NCBI GenBank assembly: GCA_944472135.2
Contig: OX235264.1
Span: 93,134,319 to 93,198,318, forward strand
From: Trichobilharzia regenti
Taxonomy: Eukaryota > Platyhelminthes > Trematoda > Strigeidida > Schistosomatidae
Length of the DNA stretch: 64,000 nucleotides
Reading direction: 5' to 3'
This document shows, in pieces, positions 1 to 9,146 of the stretch (its first letter is position 1; the number at the start of each line of letters is the position of its first letter). The notes beneath the pieces were generated by a model that ran no database searches, was not told the DNA's origin, and saw only the letters and a program-made list of their open reading frames with translations. Both the position numbers and the translations under genes were made by a program.

Positions 1-71
1 ATATGTATAAATACGTGTTGATTTTCATAATAAAACGATCTGTTGCCTGGCCCTTGTCTTCTGTTGTTACA

Positions 72-493
72 TTTGGTGTCGCTGCCTACCGACAAATGAA
101 AAGCCTATACCCTGCAGTTTTTGATGGAGACATATGGATCTTCGGGCAGGACTTCAAGGCTTCTGCGCAGTTGAGTGGCGTTCAAGGTCTGTCAGCGATG
201 GAGCTGCTACTTGAGACGCTGCTGGGAGGTCGGGCGAAAGCAGCATATGAAGGTGTGGGCCGAAGTATGGACGAATGTTCGACAGGGTCAGGCAAACAGT
301 TTCCAAAGTGGGAAGGACCATATATGGTCACTTCGAGATGGGGTTACGCAGACACAGTCGCAATGGCGAACAATAAGAGGCGCGTGAACGTCAGCGAGCT
401 CCAGAAACGGATACAGCGAGACAAGCCAACGATGACGCCTGCACCAAGTAGATCAAGCCGACTTCAGTCGCACGTATTTGACGGGGGGACGAG
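72..493 (+). pseudogene. gag-like start joined to integrase C-terminus (LTR element remnant)
   Basis: One open frame crosses the interior. Its first part (FDGD..WIFGQDFKASAQLSGV..MELLLETLLGG) looks like the start of a retrotransposon Gag. The second part (KWEGPYMV, then NNKRRVNVSELQKR) looks like the C-terminal chromodomain-proximal end of an integrase. The two lie about 60 codons apart, so protease, reverse transcriptase, RNase H and the integrase core are absent. This fits a single large internal deletion that kept frame. It cannot encode a working element. The Gag match is weaker than the integrase match. Both are recognised by motif only. Confidence 0.5.
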
Positions 494-812
494 TGTGGTG
501 AGAGCAGGCTGCTAGCCGATTGGTTGGCACTAATCTACGTTAAGGTCTAGGTCACTAATATGGGCCGTGAACAAGGCTGAGTCAACAACCAATCACAGCG
601 AAGTTAACGTGGCAAAATATGATTCGCAGATAGAGAACTCTGTTTGTCAAGGAATCCCGAAACAACCAATCAGAAGCCTGCGTTTGTCTACCTAAACAAC
701 CAATCAGATGACTGCGCTTGTCTATAATAATGTTGTCTGAAATATGTATAAATACGTGTTGATTTTCATAATAAAACGATCTGTTGCCTGGCCCTTGTCT
801 TCTGTTGTTACA
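494..812 (+). repeat. 3' LTR, 319 bp
   Basis: It begins TGTGGTGAGA and ends CTGTTGTTACA, giving the usual TG..CA termini. It contains ATAAATACG and AATAAAACG near the 3' end (TATA-like and polyadenylation-like signals) and several CCAATCA boxes at 583-703. The same ends are seen in the two solo LTRs of this window. Confidence 0.8.
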
Positions 813-1265
813 CTGGTATGCTGGTCACATGAGGGAATGCATCTTATTTCTGTTACATTTCCGTGTTTCCCAGCTGTACTACTTTGCCCACAGAGCTTCA
901 TCTCTCATGTTAGGTGGTTATAATAGGGTTAGACATCGAGTGTCAGGACATGTGTTACACATGACCAGCCATTGCCTTCCTCGATGGGAAATGTTAGCCG
1001 ACATAGGATTAGGTTGGGAAAGAATTAATCATGGTCAAACGAAAGCATGACATCAGTCAATGAAATCCATAACAGTTAGTTTAAGTTAGTTACGTAGGTT
1101 GTCGGGGTCCTTGAGATGGTAAGAACGAATGAAGGCTGGACACACAATTGGGGATATGATTGGCTGAAAATCGTTCTCAGTTTGTCTACAGTAGATGCAT
1201 TCGCTTTTATGTGATATGTCATGTCCAATCAGACTCTATTCTTCTTCTTTTTCTTCTCCTTAAGC
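813..1265 (+). mobile_element. LINE-A (RTE-like) 3' fragment
   Basis: Translated in pieces, this reads like the reverse-transcriptase C-terminal tail (VSGHVLHMTSHCLPRWEMLADIG, then NHGQTK, then MKSITVS) followed by the 3' UTR (GGGGTCCTTGAGATGG.., TGGACACACAATTGG). The same run of blocks recurs at 24180, 29210, 33275, 58740 and 61040. It is frameshifted and lacks the catalytic part. The left breakpoint of the 10.75 kb duplication (1118/1119) falls inside it. Confidence 0.65.
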
Positions 1266-1546
1266 CTGGACGAGTGAGTAATGTTGTCGGCCTTACCCCC
1301 ACCCCTGGTAGCATACAATAAATGTGCTTCATAGCCTGAAGTATAAAAGACTTTTTCATGGAATTGAGTTTGAACTCAGTATTAACAACCAGGTATCTGA
1401 CATACAGTGACTATAAAAGCGATTAGGTATCCTTCATGTTTATTTTTATGTGAAAGTTGTTTTAATTATATAATTCATTATTTCTTAATTTATTTTTTGT
1501 CCCCGTGTTTAATTCAAATAAATCAATGAATCAATGAATAAAAAAG

Positions 1547-1702
1547 GAGTATATCGATTTGTATACAAATTTCCTATTAAATGAATCTGTTCGGAAACAA
1601 TTCAATGCATTCCGTAGAGGATTTCAAATGGTTGTTGATGAAAGTCCATTGACATTTCTATTTCGTCCAGATGAATTAGAACTACTTATTCGTGGTAGTC
1701 CA
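1547..1702 (+). CDS. HECT E3 ubiquitin ligase, exon n-2 (unit 1)
   Basis: The frame reads [15 protein letters not shown], then [12 protein letters not shown], then [20 protein letters not shown]. This is the part of the HECT N-lobe to hinge that precedes the C-lobe in the UBE3A/HECTD2 type of ligase. The exon ends in phase 0 at CCA followed by the donor GTAAGT (1703). An in-frame stop at 1535-1537 limits the exon upstream. AG at 1545-1546 is the likeliest acceptor, but its pyrimidine tract is weak, so the start could shift by a codon. Earlier exons lie left of the window or are lost. HECT ligases accept ubiquitin from an E2 as a thioester and pass it to a substrate. Confidence 0.8.
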
Positions 1703-2260
1703 GTAAGTAGTATACACTTGTTTTTATGAAATATTCATTTATTTACTTGTATAATTACTTTCATATGAACTGTAGTCAATATTTGACAGAGTATTTCTAA
1801 AATATCATTGGGCGCTGAGTGAGAAGTAGACATTTGTAAAAAATCTCCGCGAAATTGAAATGATTAATTCCAACGTTTCCTACGTTCGGCAAACTGCTGC
1901 AAACCTCGCCGGGAAAATTAATCGAAATTCAAAAATAACAGGTTTATGTATGAAAAGGACACCTCTTGTTTCTAAAACCTTTGTCGAGTTATATGCGTCA
2001 TGAAACAGGCATCAACATGTATAATAAACAAACAAAATTGTATGAGCTGTGATCAAAATTTGACCTCAGACTTACAAATATTATTAGTCTACTTTTGTCA
2101 AACACTGTAAGCAGTGTGTACTTTTTCGCCAGAATTTAACTGATTATATTTGACTAAAGTTCGTGGTTGTAGATAACTGAATGTGAAAAATACATATTTG
2201 TATGTGCAGTGTACAATGAAACGGACACTTAACACTCATCACTGGTTGAAGGTTAAGTAA
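1703..2260. other. HECT intron, no recognised content
   Basis: AT-rich intronic DNA after the GTAAGT donor. I see no coding signal or known repeat here. It is repeated at 12460-13017. Confidence 0.5.
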
Positions 2261-2264
2261 GGAT

Positions 2265-2665
2265 AAAATAGAAGAAGAAAACCAACAGAAATGTGTGTAC
2301 CATATCAGTTGTGGGGACTGTGACGTTGCTAGTATATGTAGGAGAAACTTCCAGACAGGTAGGTAAAGGCAAGAGTGAAAGAGCATAATCAATTTACTAA
2401 AAGTGGTTCTAATGCCTTTGAAGACTTGAAGAAAACTACACACTGTGACCGACACAAAACAACAGAAAACGGTTGGGCGGGATTGGTTATTTTTCAAGTG
2501 ATAGGAAAACAGATTACAATGGTTAATCGCTGCCAAAGTCTGTAAATATACTTTAATATAATGCCCAGACCAATGAACGACTGGAGAACACTACTCTCTT
2601 AGCATGGCTGCAAAGAATGTTCTTCACAAAAAAGATGAATTTGTTCTCTTAAGGATGGATATTGC
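2265..2665 (+). mobile_element. PLE GIY-YIG fragment in HECT intron
   Basis: Across two frames it reads VYHISCGDCDVA, then YVGETSRQV, then VIFQVIGKQITMVNRCQSL. This is the CxxC and Y-x-G part of a Penelope-type GIY-YIG endonuclease followed by its tail. It is frameshifted with internal stops. Repeated at 13022-13422. Confidence 0.55.
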
Positions 2666-2828
2666 AGACTAAGTCTTCTTCCCTTCTAACTTCTTAGAAC
2701 TCCTGTATTTCTTAATGACTCACTTTTAGATAATTCCATATTTTCTTCCGTTACTGTGTTCATCATGATCATAATTCATTCATTAAATTATTAAGGTTAT
2801 TACTGCGTAACTCTGATGTACTTATTCA

Positions 2829-3077
2829 TGCGTCGGTGGTATAGCGGTTAGGTTGCTCGCCGATCATGCACGTGGTCCAGGGTTCGATCCCCGGCCACGG
2901 ACTCACTCCTTTACTTCGCTGAGCCAGAAATAATGTTTGTAAAGAGGGAAGGTTAGGCATGAGGCTAGCAACGCCATCTTGTAAAGTAAATAAACACTGC
3001 TACAGAAACTTCAAGCCACTAGCTTGAAGCCCCATGTTCCACTGGGGGGAATGTGAAGGAAAAAAATTTTTTTTAAA
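2829..3077 (+). mobile_element. SINE-T (tRNA-derived SINE) with 15-bp target-site duplication
   Basis: The head resembles a tRNA, with an A-box-like TGGTATAGCGGTTAGG and a B-box GGTTCGATCCC, so RNA polymerase III transcription is expected. The body holds GAGGCTAGCAACGCC and the tail TTGAAGCCCCATGTTCCACTGG followed by an A-rich end. The 15-bp sequence TGATGTACTTATTCA flanks it exactly at 2814-2828 and 3078-3092, so the borders are firm. The anticodon arm is not that of a working tRNA. Other copies: 23163, 29985 (-), 41735 (-), 52800, 62995. Confidence 0.9.
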
Positions 3078-3145
3078 TGATGTACTTATTCAACGTCTTT
3101 TGTACAATTACTAATAACTAACAACTGATCATTTTTGTTTCTACC

Positions 3146-3146
<1 letters not shown>

Positions 3147-3206
<60 letters not shown>
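3147..3206. repeat. (CT)n(TA)n microsatellite
   Basis: A CT run followed by a TA run in the HECT intron. The unit 2 copy (from ~13904) is 10 bp shorter and is one of the two length differences between the units. Confidence 0.95.
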
Positions 3207-3210
<4 letters not shown>

Positions 3211-3214
3211 TGGT

Positions 3215-3345
3215 ATATAAATACGATTTTACAGCTAGGTGGGGGGAGGGGCATACATGAATTCGTCAGCGGAAACAGTCTCTTTTCTAAATTACATGTT
3301 TTGTTTTCATTCACATCTGATGAATAGGGGGATTGCTCATGAATT
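3215..3345 (+). mobile_element. PLE-c terminal-repeat fragment
   Basis: ATACGATTTTACAGCTAGG, then GAATTCGTC, then AGTCTCTTTTC matches in order the right terminal repeat of the PLE at 40171-41442 and its extension to ~41500. Repeated in unit 2 at about 13962-14092. Confidence 0.5.
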
Positions 3346-3403
3346 TTGCATTCCCCTTCACTTAATTAATAACTAACCCCTTTTAATGAATCATTTTTTA
3401 CAG

Positions 3404-3618
3404 GTATATGATTTTAAAGAATTGGAACGAGTTACCATGTATGAAGAGTATACAGCGGATTCACCTGTGATTAAAAATTTTTGGTCTGTTGTCCACTCAA
3501 TGACTGAAGGACAACAGAAACAGTTATTACAATTCTCCACTGGTTCTGATCGTGTCCCAGTTGGTGGAATGTCTAAAATGAAATTCACTATTGCCCGTCA
3601 AGGTGCTGATACAAATAG
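3404..3618 (+). CDS. HECT E3 ubiquitin ligase, exon n-1 (unit 1)
   Basis: This is the core of the HECT C-lobe region: VYDFKELERVTMYEEY, then SPVIKNFWSVVHSMTEGQQ, then LLQFSTGSDRVPVGGM, then KMKFTIARQGADTN. The block TGSDRVPVGGM is a family hallmark. The acceptor TTTTTTACAG ends at 3403 and the exon starts in phase 0, matching the end of the previous exon. It ends AATAG before donor GTAGGA, leaving two bases (AG) to complete an Arg codon with the G that opens the next exon. Conservation at the joins is good evidence for a real coding gene. The nearest families are UBE3A and HECTD2; I cannot choose between them. Confidence 0.93.
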
Positions 3619-4464
3619 GTAGGAGAGAATGATATATATATATATCTGAATTTTTATTTTTTTAAACCTTACTCATCCCACTGAGCCTACAATTCTCATG
3701 ATGTTCAATAAAAAAGACAAAATGGTTTTCATATTCACATGTCGGTGTCTGAGACAGACAACGAAGACACAGGTGAGATGAAGATAATCCACTAGATCAT
3801 CTAATCACCTGAATAAATTTGAAAGAAATTCACTTCGTTTTTACTAACCTCGGCGTCATTGTTTCAACTATAGGTGGAATGCATGCATAAGGCTTTCATT
3901 AAAGCCAGTAGATGCATGAATACACCAGTGTGGGCGTGCCAAGTTCCTGATCGATATAGAAGAACTGTGACTGCCTTAACATTAGTGTTGAAAATCTGAA
4001 TGCCATTGGTAATGCTGTACAGGGCAGAGGATTTCCATAGTGATTTCAGAACGATGAAGGTGTCTTGCCTTTCCACTTCTGGTTTTGACATCCTCATTTA
4101 TGCTGTCGTCTGTAGTTCAAAATATGCTGCCTAGATTAGTGAAGGAAACGGCTTTTTTAAACTTATTCCGTTGATAGTGATTAGTCCTTGTTATTGTTAT
4201 TGGTTGGTTGGTTATTTTCATCACCTCTGTTTTCTCAATGTTCACTTGAAGTCCTGTCTTCGCTGATTGCCTCTTCTGCGAGTTCGTTGATTTCCGCTTG
4301 TAAGTCTTCCAGTTAGACATAAATTTTCCTTGAAGTCGGTATCCGGTAGAGTCTTTTTATCAATCCGGTGGATTCCTCCCTTTTCCCTATCCACTTGTGT
4401 TGTGCAGTATAATCCAGTGTTCCACAATTACAAATACCATCGTTGGGTGATAATAGGCTGACAC

Positions 4465-5268
4465 TCCAGAATTGAAAAGAATGGAAGAAAAATACCTACA
4501 AACGGTCTTCAAAAAGAATGGTTATCCACAGAATTTCATCAAAAAGTGTTTAAAATCGAATCACAACACCAACAAGGAACCATCATCAAAGACTACAAGA
4601 AAATTCATCCTACCATACATGAGAAATATCTCTGAAAGAACAGTTAGAATACTGAAACCGTTTGAAATAGATATAGCACACAAGCCAGTCAAATCGCTTA
4701 ATTCGATATTATGCAAACCGAAAGATCCAACAGAAGAATGAAATTAAATGAATATCATTTAAAAATAAATTGTATAAACTGTAACAGGCATTACATCGGC
4801 CAGAGTGGGCGTCTCCTTCGAACCAGAATCCAGGAACACAAATCAGCTGTGAAAAGACATGATATATATTCTTTCATATCAACGCATATAGATAATTATG
4901 GACATCAGTTTGATAACTGGGATAATGTCGAAGTCTTAGACAGGGGAAACACCAAAAGTGCAGTCAGGGAATTCCTAGAAGCCTGGTACTCAAACGAATA
5001 TGCAATTAACAAACACATTAATATAGACGAAATATGCCAACTAATAAAAAGTAGATCATGTGACCAGGAAGTTTGAAATCCAAGTCAATAGAAAATGGTC
5101 AATACATATCTAAAATGGTTACCGGGAGACGTTATTATATTACTCATGAAGAAATTTAAATCATTTCACCTTATGCTAAATATTGGACTGAAGATGTTGT
5201 CCAGAAAGGCGGACGACGAAAGCTGCGCAACTAAACCAACCAGCTCTGAGAAAACTAATAATTGCAAA
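4465..5268 (+). mobile_element. PLE-a, 5'-truncated Penelope-like element with 10-bp TSD
   Basis: It codes for the linker and GIY-YIG endonuclease of a PLE: EEKYLQTVFKKNGYPQNFIK, LNSILCKPKDPTEE, then (frame +1) INCINCNRHYIGQSGRLL, RTRIQEHKSAVKRHD and REFLEAWYS. The whole reverse transcriptase is missing. AGGCTGACAC flanks it at 4455-4464 and 5269-5278. Removing the element and one repeat rejoins the LINE-B frame, so this is a clean insertion. It is related to 43579-44952, which is better preserved. Near the 3' end is a CTGAAGA..GAAA hairpin (5188-5221). Confidence 0.88.
5185..5250 (+). ncRNA. Hammerhead-like hairpin at PLE-a 3' end
   Basis: CTGAAGA (5188-5194) is followed by a 7-bp stem (GTTGTCC with GGACGAC), then GAAA (5218-5221) and a possible third stem (AGCTG with CAGCT). 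A CUGANGA box, a stem and GAAA are the conserved parts of a hammerhead core. An extra T after CTGAAGA and the lack of a clear stem I argue against activity. The copy at 44933-44962 keeps the pairing with different bases. Repeated at 15932-15997. Confidence 0.35.
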
Positions 5269-5554
5269 AGGCTGACACAGTATTCTCTTACCTGTTTTCC
5301 TAACTTTGAAGTCTTCACTTAGTTTTCCATTGTGGATCACTTGACATATTGCATTGTCGTACAGCTCATGAGTGTGGTTGATAAAGATTTGAGACACCTT
5401 ACCCAGTATTGAATTATGTAGTCTCCGAATTACTTTGTGATCAAAAATTGTAAAAATAAATTATTATTATTATTATTAGGCGATCACAGAAATAATAAAT
5501 CCAATTTCTTTTTCTTAATAGCGATTTTTCTTCTCGTATACGATTAAAGGAAGT

Positions 5555-5840
5555 TCGTGACCAGTGGTTTACAGCAAGTTGGGTTGTGAGGACAAATACT
5601 CGCCACCAATGACATTCGCTAGTGGTCCCACCATATTATGAATCGACAGAAGTTGGAATTCATGGACCAATTCCTTGTAACCAAAAGGTTCTGGGTTCAA
5701 TGGGTGCGTACTGCTGGAGAGTCCCAAACAAGTGGGACGAAACAGCTGTCCAGTATTCCCTGCAAGGTTTCCAATGATCCTCTAACAGATGTCAGTTCAT
5801 GATAAAACCCTGAAACTAATCAAATCCGTACAAACCAACG
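5555..5840 (+). mobile_element. SINE-H with one-base-inactivated hammerhead
   Basis: It carries GGGTTGTGAGGACAAATACT, CACCAATGACATTCGC, a partly deleted tRNA-like head (GGTTCTGGGTTCAATGG), then GTACTG-CTGGAGA-GTCC..GGAC-GAAA, a tail and CCGTACAAACC. The core box reads CTGGAGA where CTGANGA is required (A6 to G), so the ribozyme should be dead although stems I and II pair. Repeated at 16302-16587. Confidence 0.75.
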
Positions 5841-6284
5841 CTTGACTAAAAAAAACATTTGAATTTACTCTTATAGCTCCACATCTTGCTAGAGTACTGA
5901 TAATACTTTCTAGTCGCGGGAATTTCCATAGTGTGAATGGATGATAATTGTCGTTCTACTGAAGAAAGGGTATTCAAGTCAGTGTAAACTCTGATTGTCA
6001 TGACGTTGTGATGAAGCTGATTGTTTAAAAATGTGGACATGTGTAGGATTTCCTTAGATATATAGTGTTTTCGATATATAATCAATTTTCTTCCTCACGG
6101 CATCTTCATCCAGAGTTCAATATAATAGTGGAACTGTAGCTGATTGTTCTAGGTGCTCAACTTTTAATCATTTGTGTCCCAAGTGCAAATCCCTTTCCAC
6201 ACAGCAAGGCTTGGTCAAGCCTTAGTTGTATAATTAACGTTTACACAATAATTGTGGCTGATTGTCAGATATATTCAGTCTGAG

Positions 6285-6478
6285 TACGGACGCTTTGACT
6301 ATACCTCAGGATCAACATAATGCTATTTAGTGGAAAGTGGTGTTTGGTGGATGCTAACACTTTGGTGTTTGAAATGATTGGTAGGATTGGAAGAGCTACG
6401 GCTTTTAGTGGAGACATCAGTAGTACTCCCTTACTGACGAGTCGTGAATAGGATGAAATGCGTCTCCTGAATTCCACC
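6285..6478 (+). mobile_element. SINE-alpha (Smalpha-like) element with hammerhead core
   Basis: It opens AGTACGGACGCTTTGAC, as the palindromic element at 26656 does, and ends in CTGACGA-GTC..GAT-GAAA-TGCGTC-TCC (6434-6467). The core boxes CTGACGA and GAAA and a GTC cleavage triplet are all present. Stem II is only 3 bp with one G-U pair and stem I is poor. Repeated at 17032-17225. Confidence 0.6.
6425..6475 (+). ncRNA. Hammerhead ribozyme, Smalpha type, degenerate stems
   Basis: CTGACGA at 6434-6440, GAAA at 6455-6458, predicted cleavage after the C at 6464. Conserved core residues are kept but helices are weak, so activity is doubtful. The unit 2 copy lies at 17172-17222. Confidence 0.45.
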
Positions 6479-6581
6479 ATTTAAGAACATTTTTTAGTAT
6501 TTGTCATAGCTTATCTTTGTGTTTTACTTATTTTCCTTTTTATTATTATTACTAATGTTTTTTTTTTATCTATCCCTACAG

Positions 6582-6702
6582 GTTACCATCCGCTCATACC
6601 TGTTTCAATATCCTTTTACTACCAGAATATCAGAGTCTAGAAAAGTTGAAGCAATCTCTGCTACTTGCTATTACCCATTGCAAAGGATTTGGAATGTCAT
6701 AA
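6582..6702 (+). CDS. HECT E3 ubiquitin ligase, terminal exon with catalytic Cys (unit 1)
   Basis: After acceptor CTATCCCTACAG the first G completes the split Arg codon. The exon then reads [20 protein letters not shown], then [19 protein letters not shown], then TAA (6700-6702). HTCFN holds the Cys that forms the ubiquitin thioester, and the ending GFGMS is where HECT proteins normally stop, so the C-terminus is complete. The intron before it is ~3 kb and holds a LINE-B, a PLE and a SINE. The longer open frame that runs over this exon in another phase is a shadow. Confidence 0.93.
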
Positions 6703-8345
6703 ACCGCCTACTGTTCCTCTACTCCTCTTTGTTTTTGTCTTCTCTTCATGCATATTCTCATTACACTAGTAGCAGCAGTACTGTTTGTGTGTGTGTGTGT
6801 ACTCAACAAAGAATGGCTATACAAAATATGTTTTCTTGTTTTTCTGCTTGTTCTGTCTCTCTCTGTATGTCTCTATCTGTTTATCGTCTCATTTTCCCTT
6901 TTTTCCTAGTAAAAAGCGTGACTGTGTGTGTGTGTGTGTGTATGTGTGCGGGCGTACATATCTGACATGTTCGCCCCTATGTGTTCACAATTTTGCACAC
7001 CTACACACGCAAATATACACCAGTTTTTTCTTCCTTCCAATGTGTACATACAACATACGCACGCGTATTCGCTTTCGAAATGTAAATTACACGTATATTA
7101 ATTACTGCTAAATAATTGTCATAGTAATTTGAACTCTCAGTATTCATGTATGTGTATGTTTATGGAAATAGGGGTGGGGGGAGGGGTGGATAGACACTTA
7201 ATTCCGAGATTGTATTACGCTCTTGATGACTGACAATCGTTGTCTACTTGGGAGTTAGAACAAGACGCTGGTGAGTGAGTGAGTGAGTGAGTGGGGAGAA
7301 TCAATAAATATGATAAACGAAACACAATGAATACTGTCAGTATCTGCTATGTTGTTGTGTTCTGTTGTTACGACGTCATACATACACCGTCTCTAGGTTT
7401 GTCTATTAGTAGAATACGGCAGTGAAATAAAAACCCACTACGGTTTAGTTCATATAATTGATTATTACTATTATTATATTCATCGGACAGTCAGTGAATT
7501 AGTCAGCTACGACATCGTTACACTGTCATCTCATCCACACACACACATACCTATTCATATTCCAATCTTTCAAATATGACTGTGATTGCAAATGATGAAC
7601 ATACTCTCACACACACGCACCTTGATGATGTTAGTGAATAAAGATGTCTTCTAAGTTCAATGGATAGTTATTCATCAATATGTTCTATTCTTGTGGATGA
7701 TAACAAGCTCACTATGCTCTCAGAGCAGCTAGGCTATGATAATGTATGTTCTCTCTCTCTCTCGCCCTCTCCCTTTTTTCCCTGTGTGTCTCTCTGATAT
7801 CCAGCAACAAGAATTCATCCTCTACATGTTCGTTCCCAAGCATCTACTCCATCTTATCGACAAAAAACTGCTATATTGTTTCATTATCCTCTTTTTTTTC
7901 TCCTTCCTCCTTGTCATCCTCCTGAAAAGTTGTTCTTTTAGAAATGTTGAATGCTATACTACGATTGCGTCATTGTGATGAGTTGGTTGAGTTTAATCCT
8001 CTTTCATTCTGCCTCCCTTATCTGTCTTTCACTCTTTCTGTCTGTCTCTGTGTGTGCATGTGTGTGTGTGTGTCTATCTCTGATTGTCTTCACTCTTTGC
8101 GTGAATTTATTGTTCTCCTCTTCATATTATTATTATCATTATTATTATTCGTCGTATGATTCAATGCTTTCTATTAGTATTATTAACTCAGTGTGTACTA
8201 CTGTTAATACTGGCATAGACGGTAGTATATACACACATACCCCACATATGTGTACGTCTACGTCTATGTATGTATTTGTTGAAAGTAATAATTAGATTTG
8301 AAAAAATAAATAATTAATTAAATAAATAAAAATATTTCTTGTTAA
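6703..8345 (+). other. HECT 3' UTR and downstream low-complexity DNA
   Basis: Follows the HECT stop codon. It holds GT runs (~6785, ~6925), a GTGA run (~7272), CT runs (~7747) and AATAAA-type signals (e.g. 7301, 7426, 7637, 8305-8330), any of which could end the transcript. The long open frames here are pyrimidine-rich shadows. Repeated at 17450-19092. Confidence 0.5.
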
Positions 8346-8509
8346 TACTGATCAGTATTGTTTTTCCTCACCACACTCCTCCTGGGATCCGCTGCTTCCC
8401 ACCCCTCGCTACGCTTTGCTTGTGATGTATATTTTACGATTGGTCTCTGTGTGTGTGATTTTTATTTCCAATATGTCACTTTTATCATGTGTGTGATGAT
8501 GAAATTTTG

Positions 8510-8835
8510 ATTATGTATGGAAGTGTATTGTCAAAGTTTGGTTGGTTTGCTGCAGAGATCTCATTGGTTGCAGGAATCATCACTGTCGTCAGATAACTGT
8601 TTCCTCCTAGTTTTGAGACTCTTCTGGTGGTGGACACTGCCCTGCCCACTGGTAGGGTTCCGAAGCTAGCAGTTCTCGGTGATAAGTGGAATTGATAGGT
8701 CATTCAATCATTTTGGGACTTGATCCAATGGTCAGTTCTCTGAATGCCAGCTTCTACCGTAACCGTCATCCAGTGTCATCGGTGGCGAGTATTTGCTCGC
8801 TCTCACTCCCGCCCGATAGAGTGGATCTTATTGAT
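8510..8835 (-). mobile_element. SINE-H, decayed
   Basis: On the - strand it reads GCGAGCAAATACTCGCCACC, a damaged tRNA-like head, a degenerate hammerhead zone and the tail. Repeated at 19257-19582. Confidence 0.5.
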
Positions 8836-9146
8836 TAAGACTTCTCAGTAGAACCACAGATCAGATGAAATTAACAGAGTTTGGTTTGCTGTAGGGATTT
8901 GATTGGCTACAGGATTGTATTCAATTGGTTATTAGTTCATTGGTGTTCAGAAATTTTTGTGGGGGTTGAATTGAATGCTGTTTTTTAACATATCTGTTCG
9001 CGTATTCTGAGTCAATCAACTCTTCTTCCTTGATGAGTAATGTTAACTGATATAGGAAGAGGCTGGCAAAGAATTAGGGGATGAAAGTATATATATATAT
9101 ATGTAGTAAAACCAAAACTTGGAATCAGTGTTCATGAAATCGATAT

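Larger units (their letters stand above)
1..812 (+). mobile_element. Internally deleted LTR retrotransposon (5' LTR end, short interior, 3' LTR)
   Basis: The last 71 bases of one LTR (1-71, ending TGTTGTTACA) are repeated almost exactly at 741-812, where they close a full 3' LTR. Only about 420 bases separate the two LTRs, so nearly all of gag-pol is missing. The interior starts with TGGTGTCGCTGCC (74-86), a plausible primer-binding site, and ends with a purine tract (ACGGGGGGACGAG) just before the 3' LTR, as expected for plus-strand priming. The 5' LTR is cut by the window edge. Related solo LTRs lie at 37414-37726 and 47883-48177. A Ty3/Gypsy assignment is inference from the integrase-like tail and the 4-bp target duplications of the relatives. 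Confidence 0.8.
3840..5445 (-). mobile_element. LINE-B (RTE-like) fragment, split by a PLE
   Basis: On the - strand the 5' part (5440-5279) reads INHTHELYDNAICQVIHNGK then LSEDFKV. After the inserted PLE the frame resumes (4454-3840) with reverse-transcriptase C-terminal blocks: GLQVNIEKTEVMKI, FTNLGSIF, LKSLWKSSALYSITNGI and FNTNVKAV. It is 5'- and 3'-truncated with several frameshifts. Repeated in unit 2 at 14587-16192. Confidence 0.75.

Noticed and set aside
2844..2900. Possible tRNA gene (B-box GGTTCGATCCC)
   Set aside because: The cloverleaf is incomplete, and the sequence continues into a SINE body with poly-A and a target duplication.
6519..7111. Long open frames over the HECT terminal exon and the GT-rich stretch (148 and 108 codons)
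   Set aside because: They overlap the exon in a different phase and are made of low-complexity Leu/Phe/Ser and Cys-Val repeats from GT and CT runs.
7736..8295. Open frames of 71-114 codons rich in Ser, Leu, Cys, Val
   Set aside because: Encoded by CT/GT simple sequence in the 3' UTR region; no domain and no splice context.
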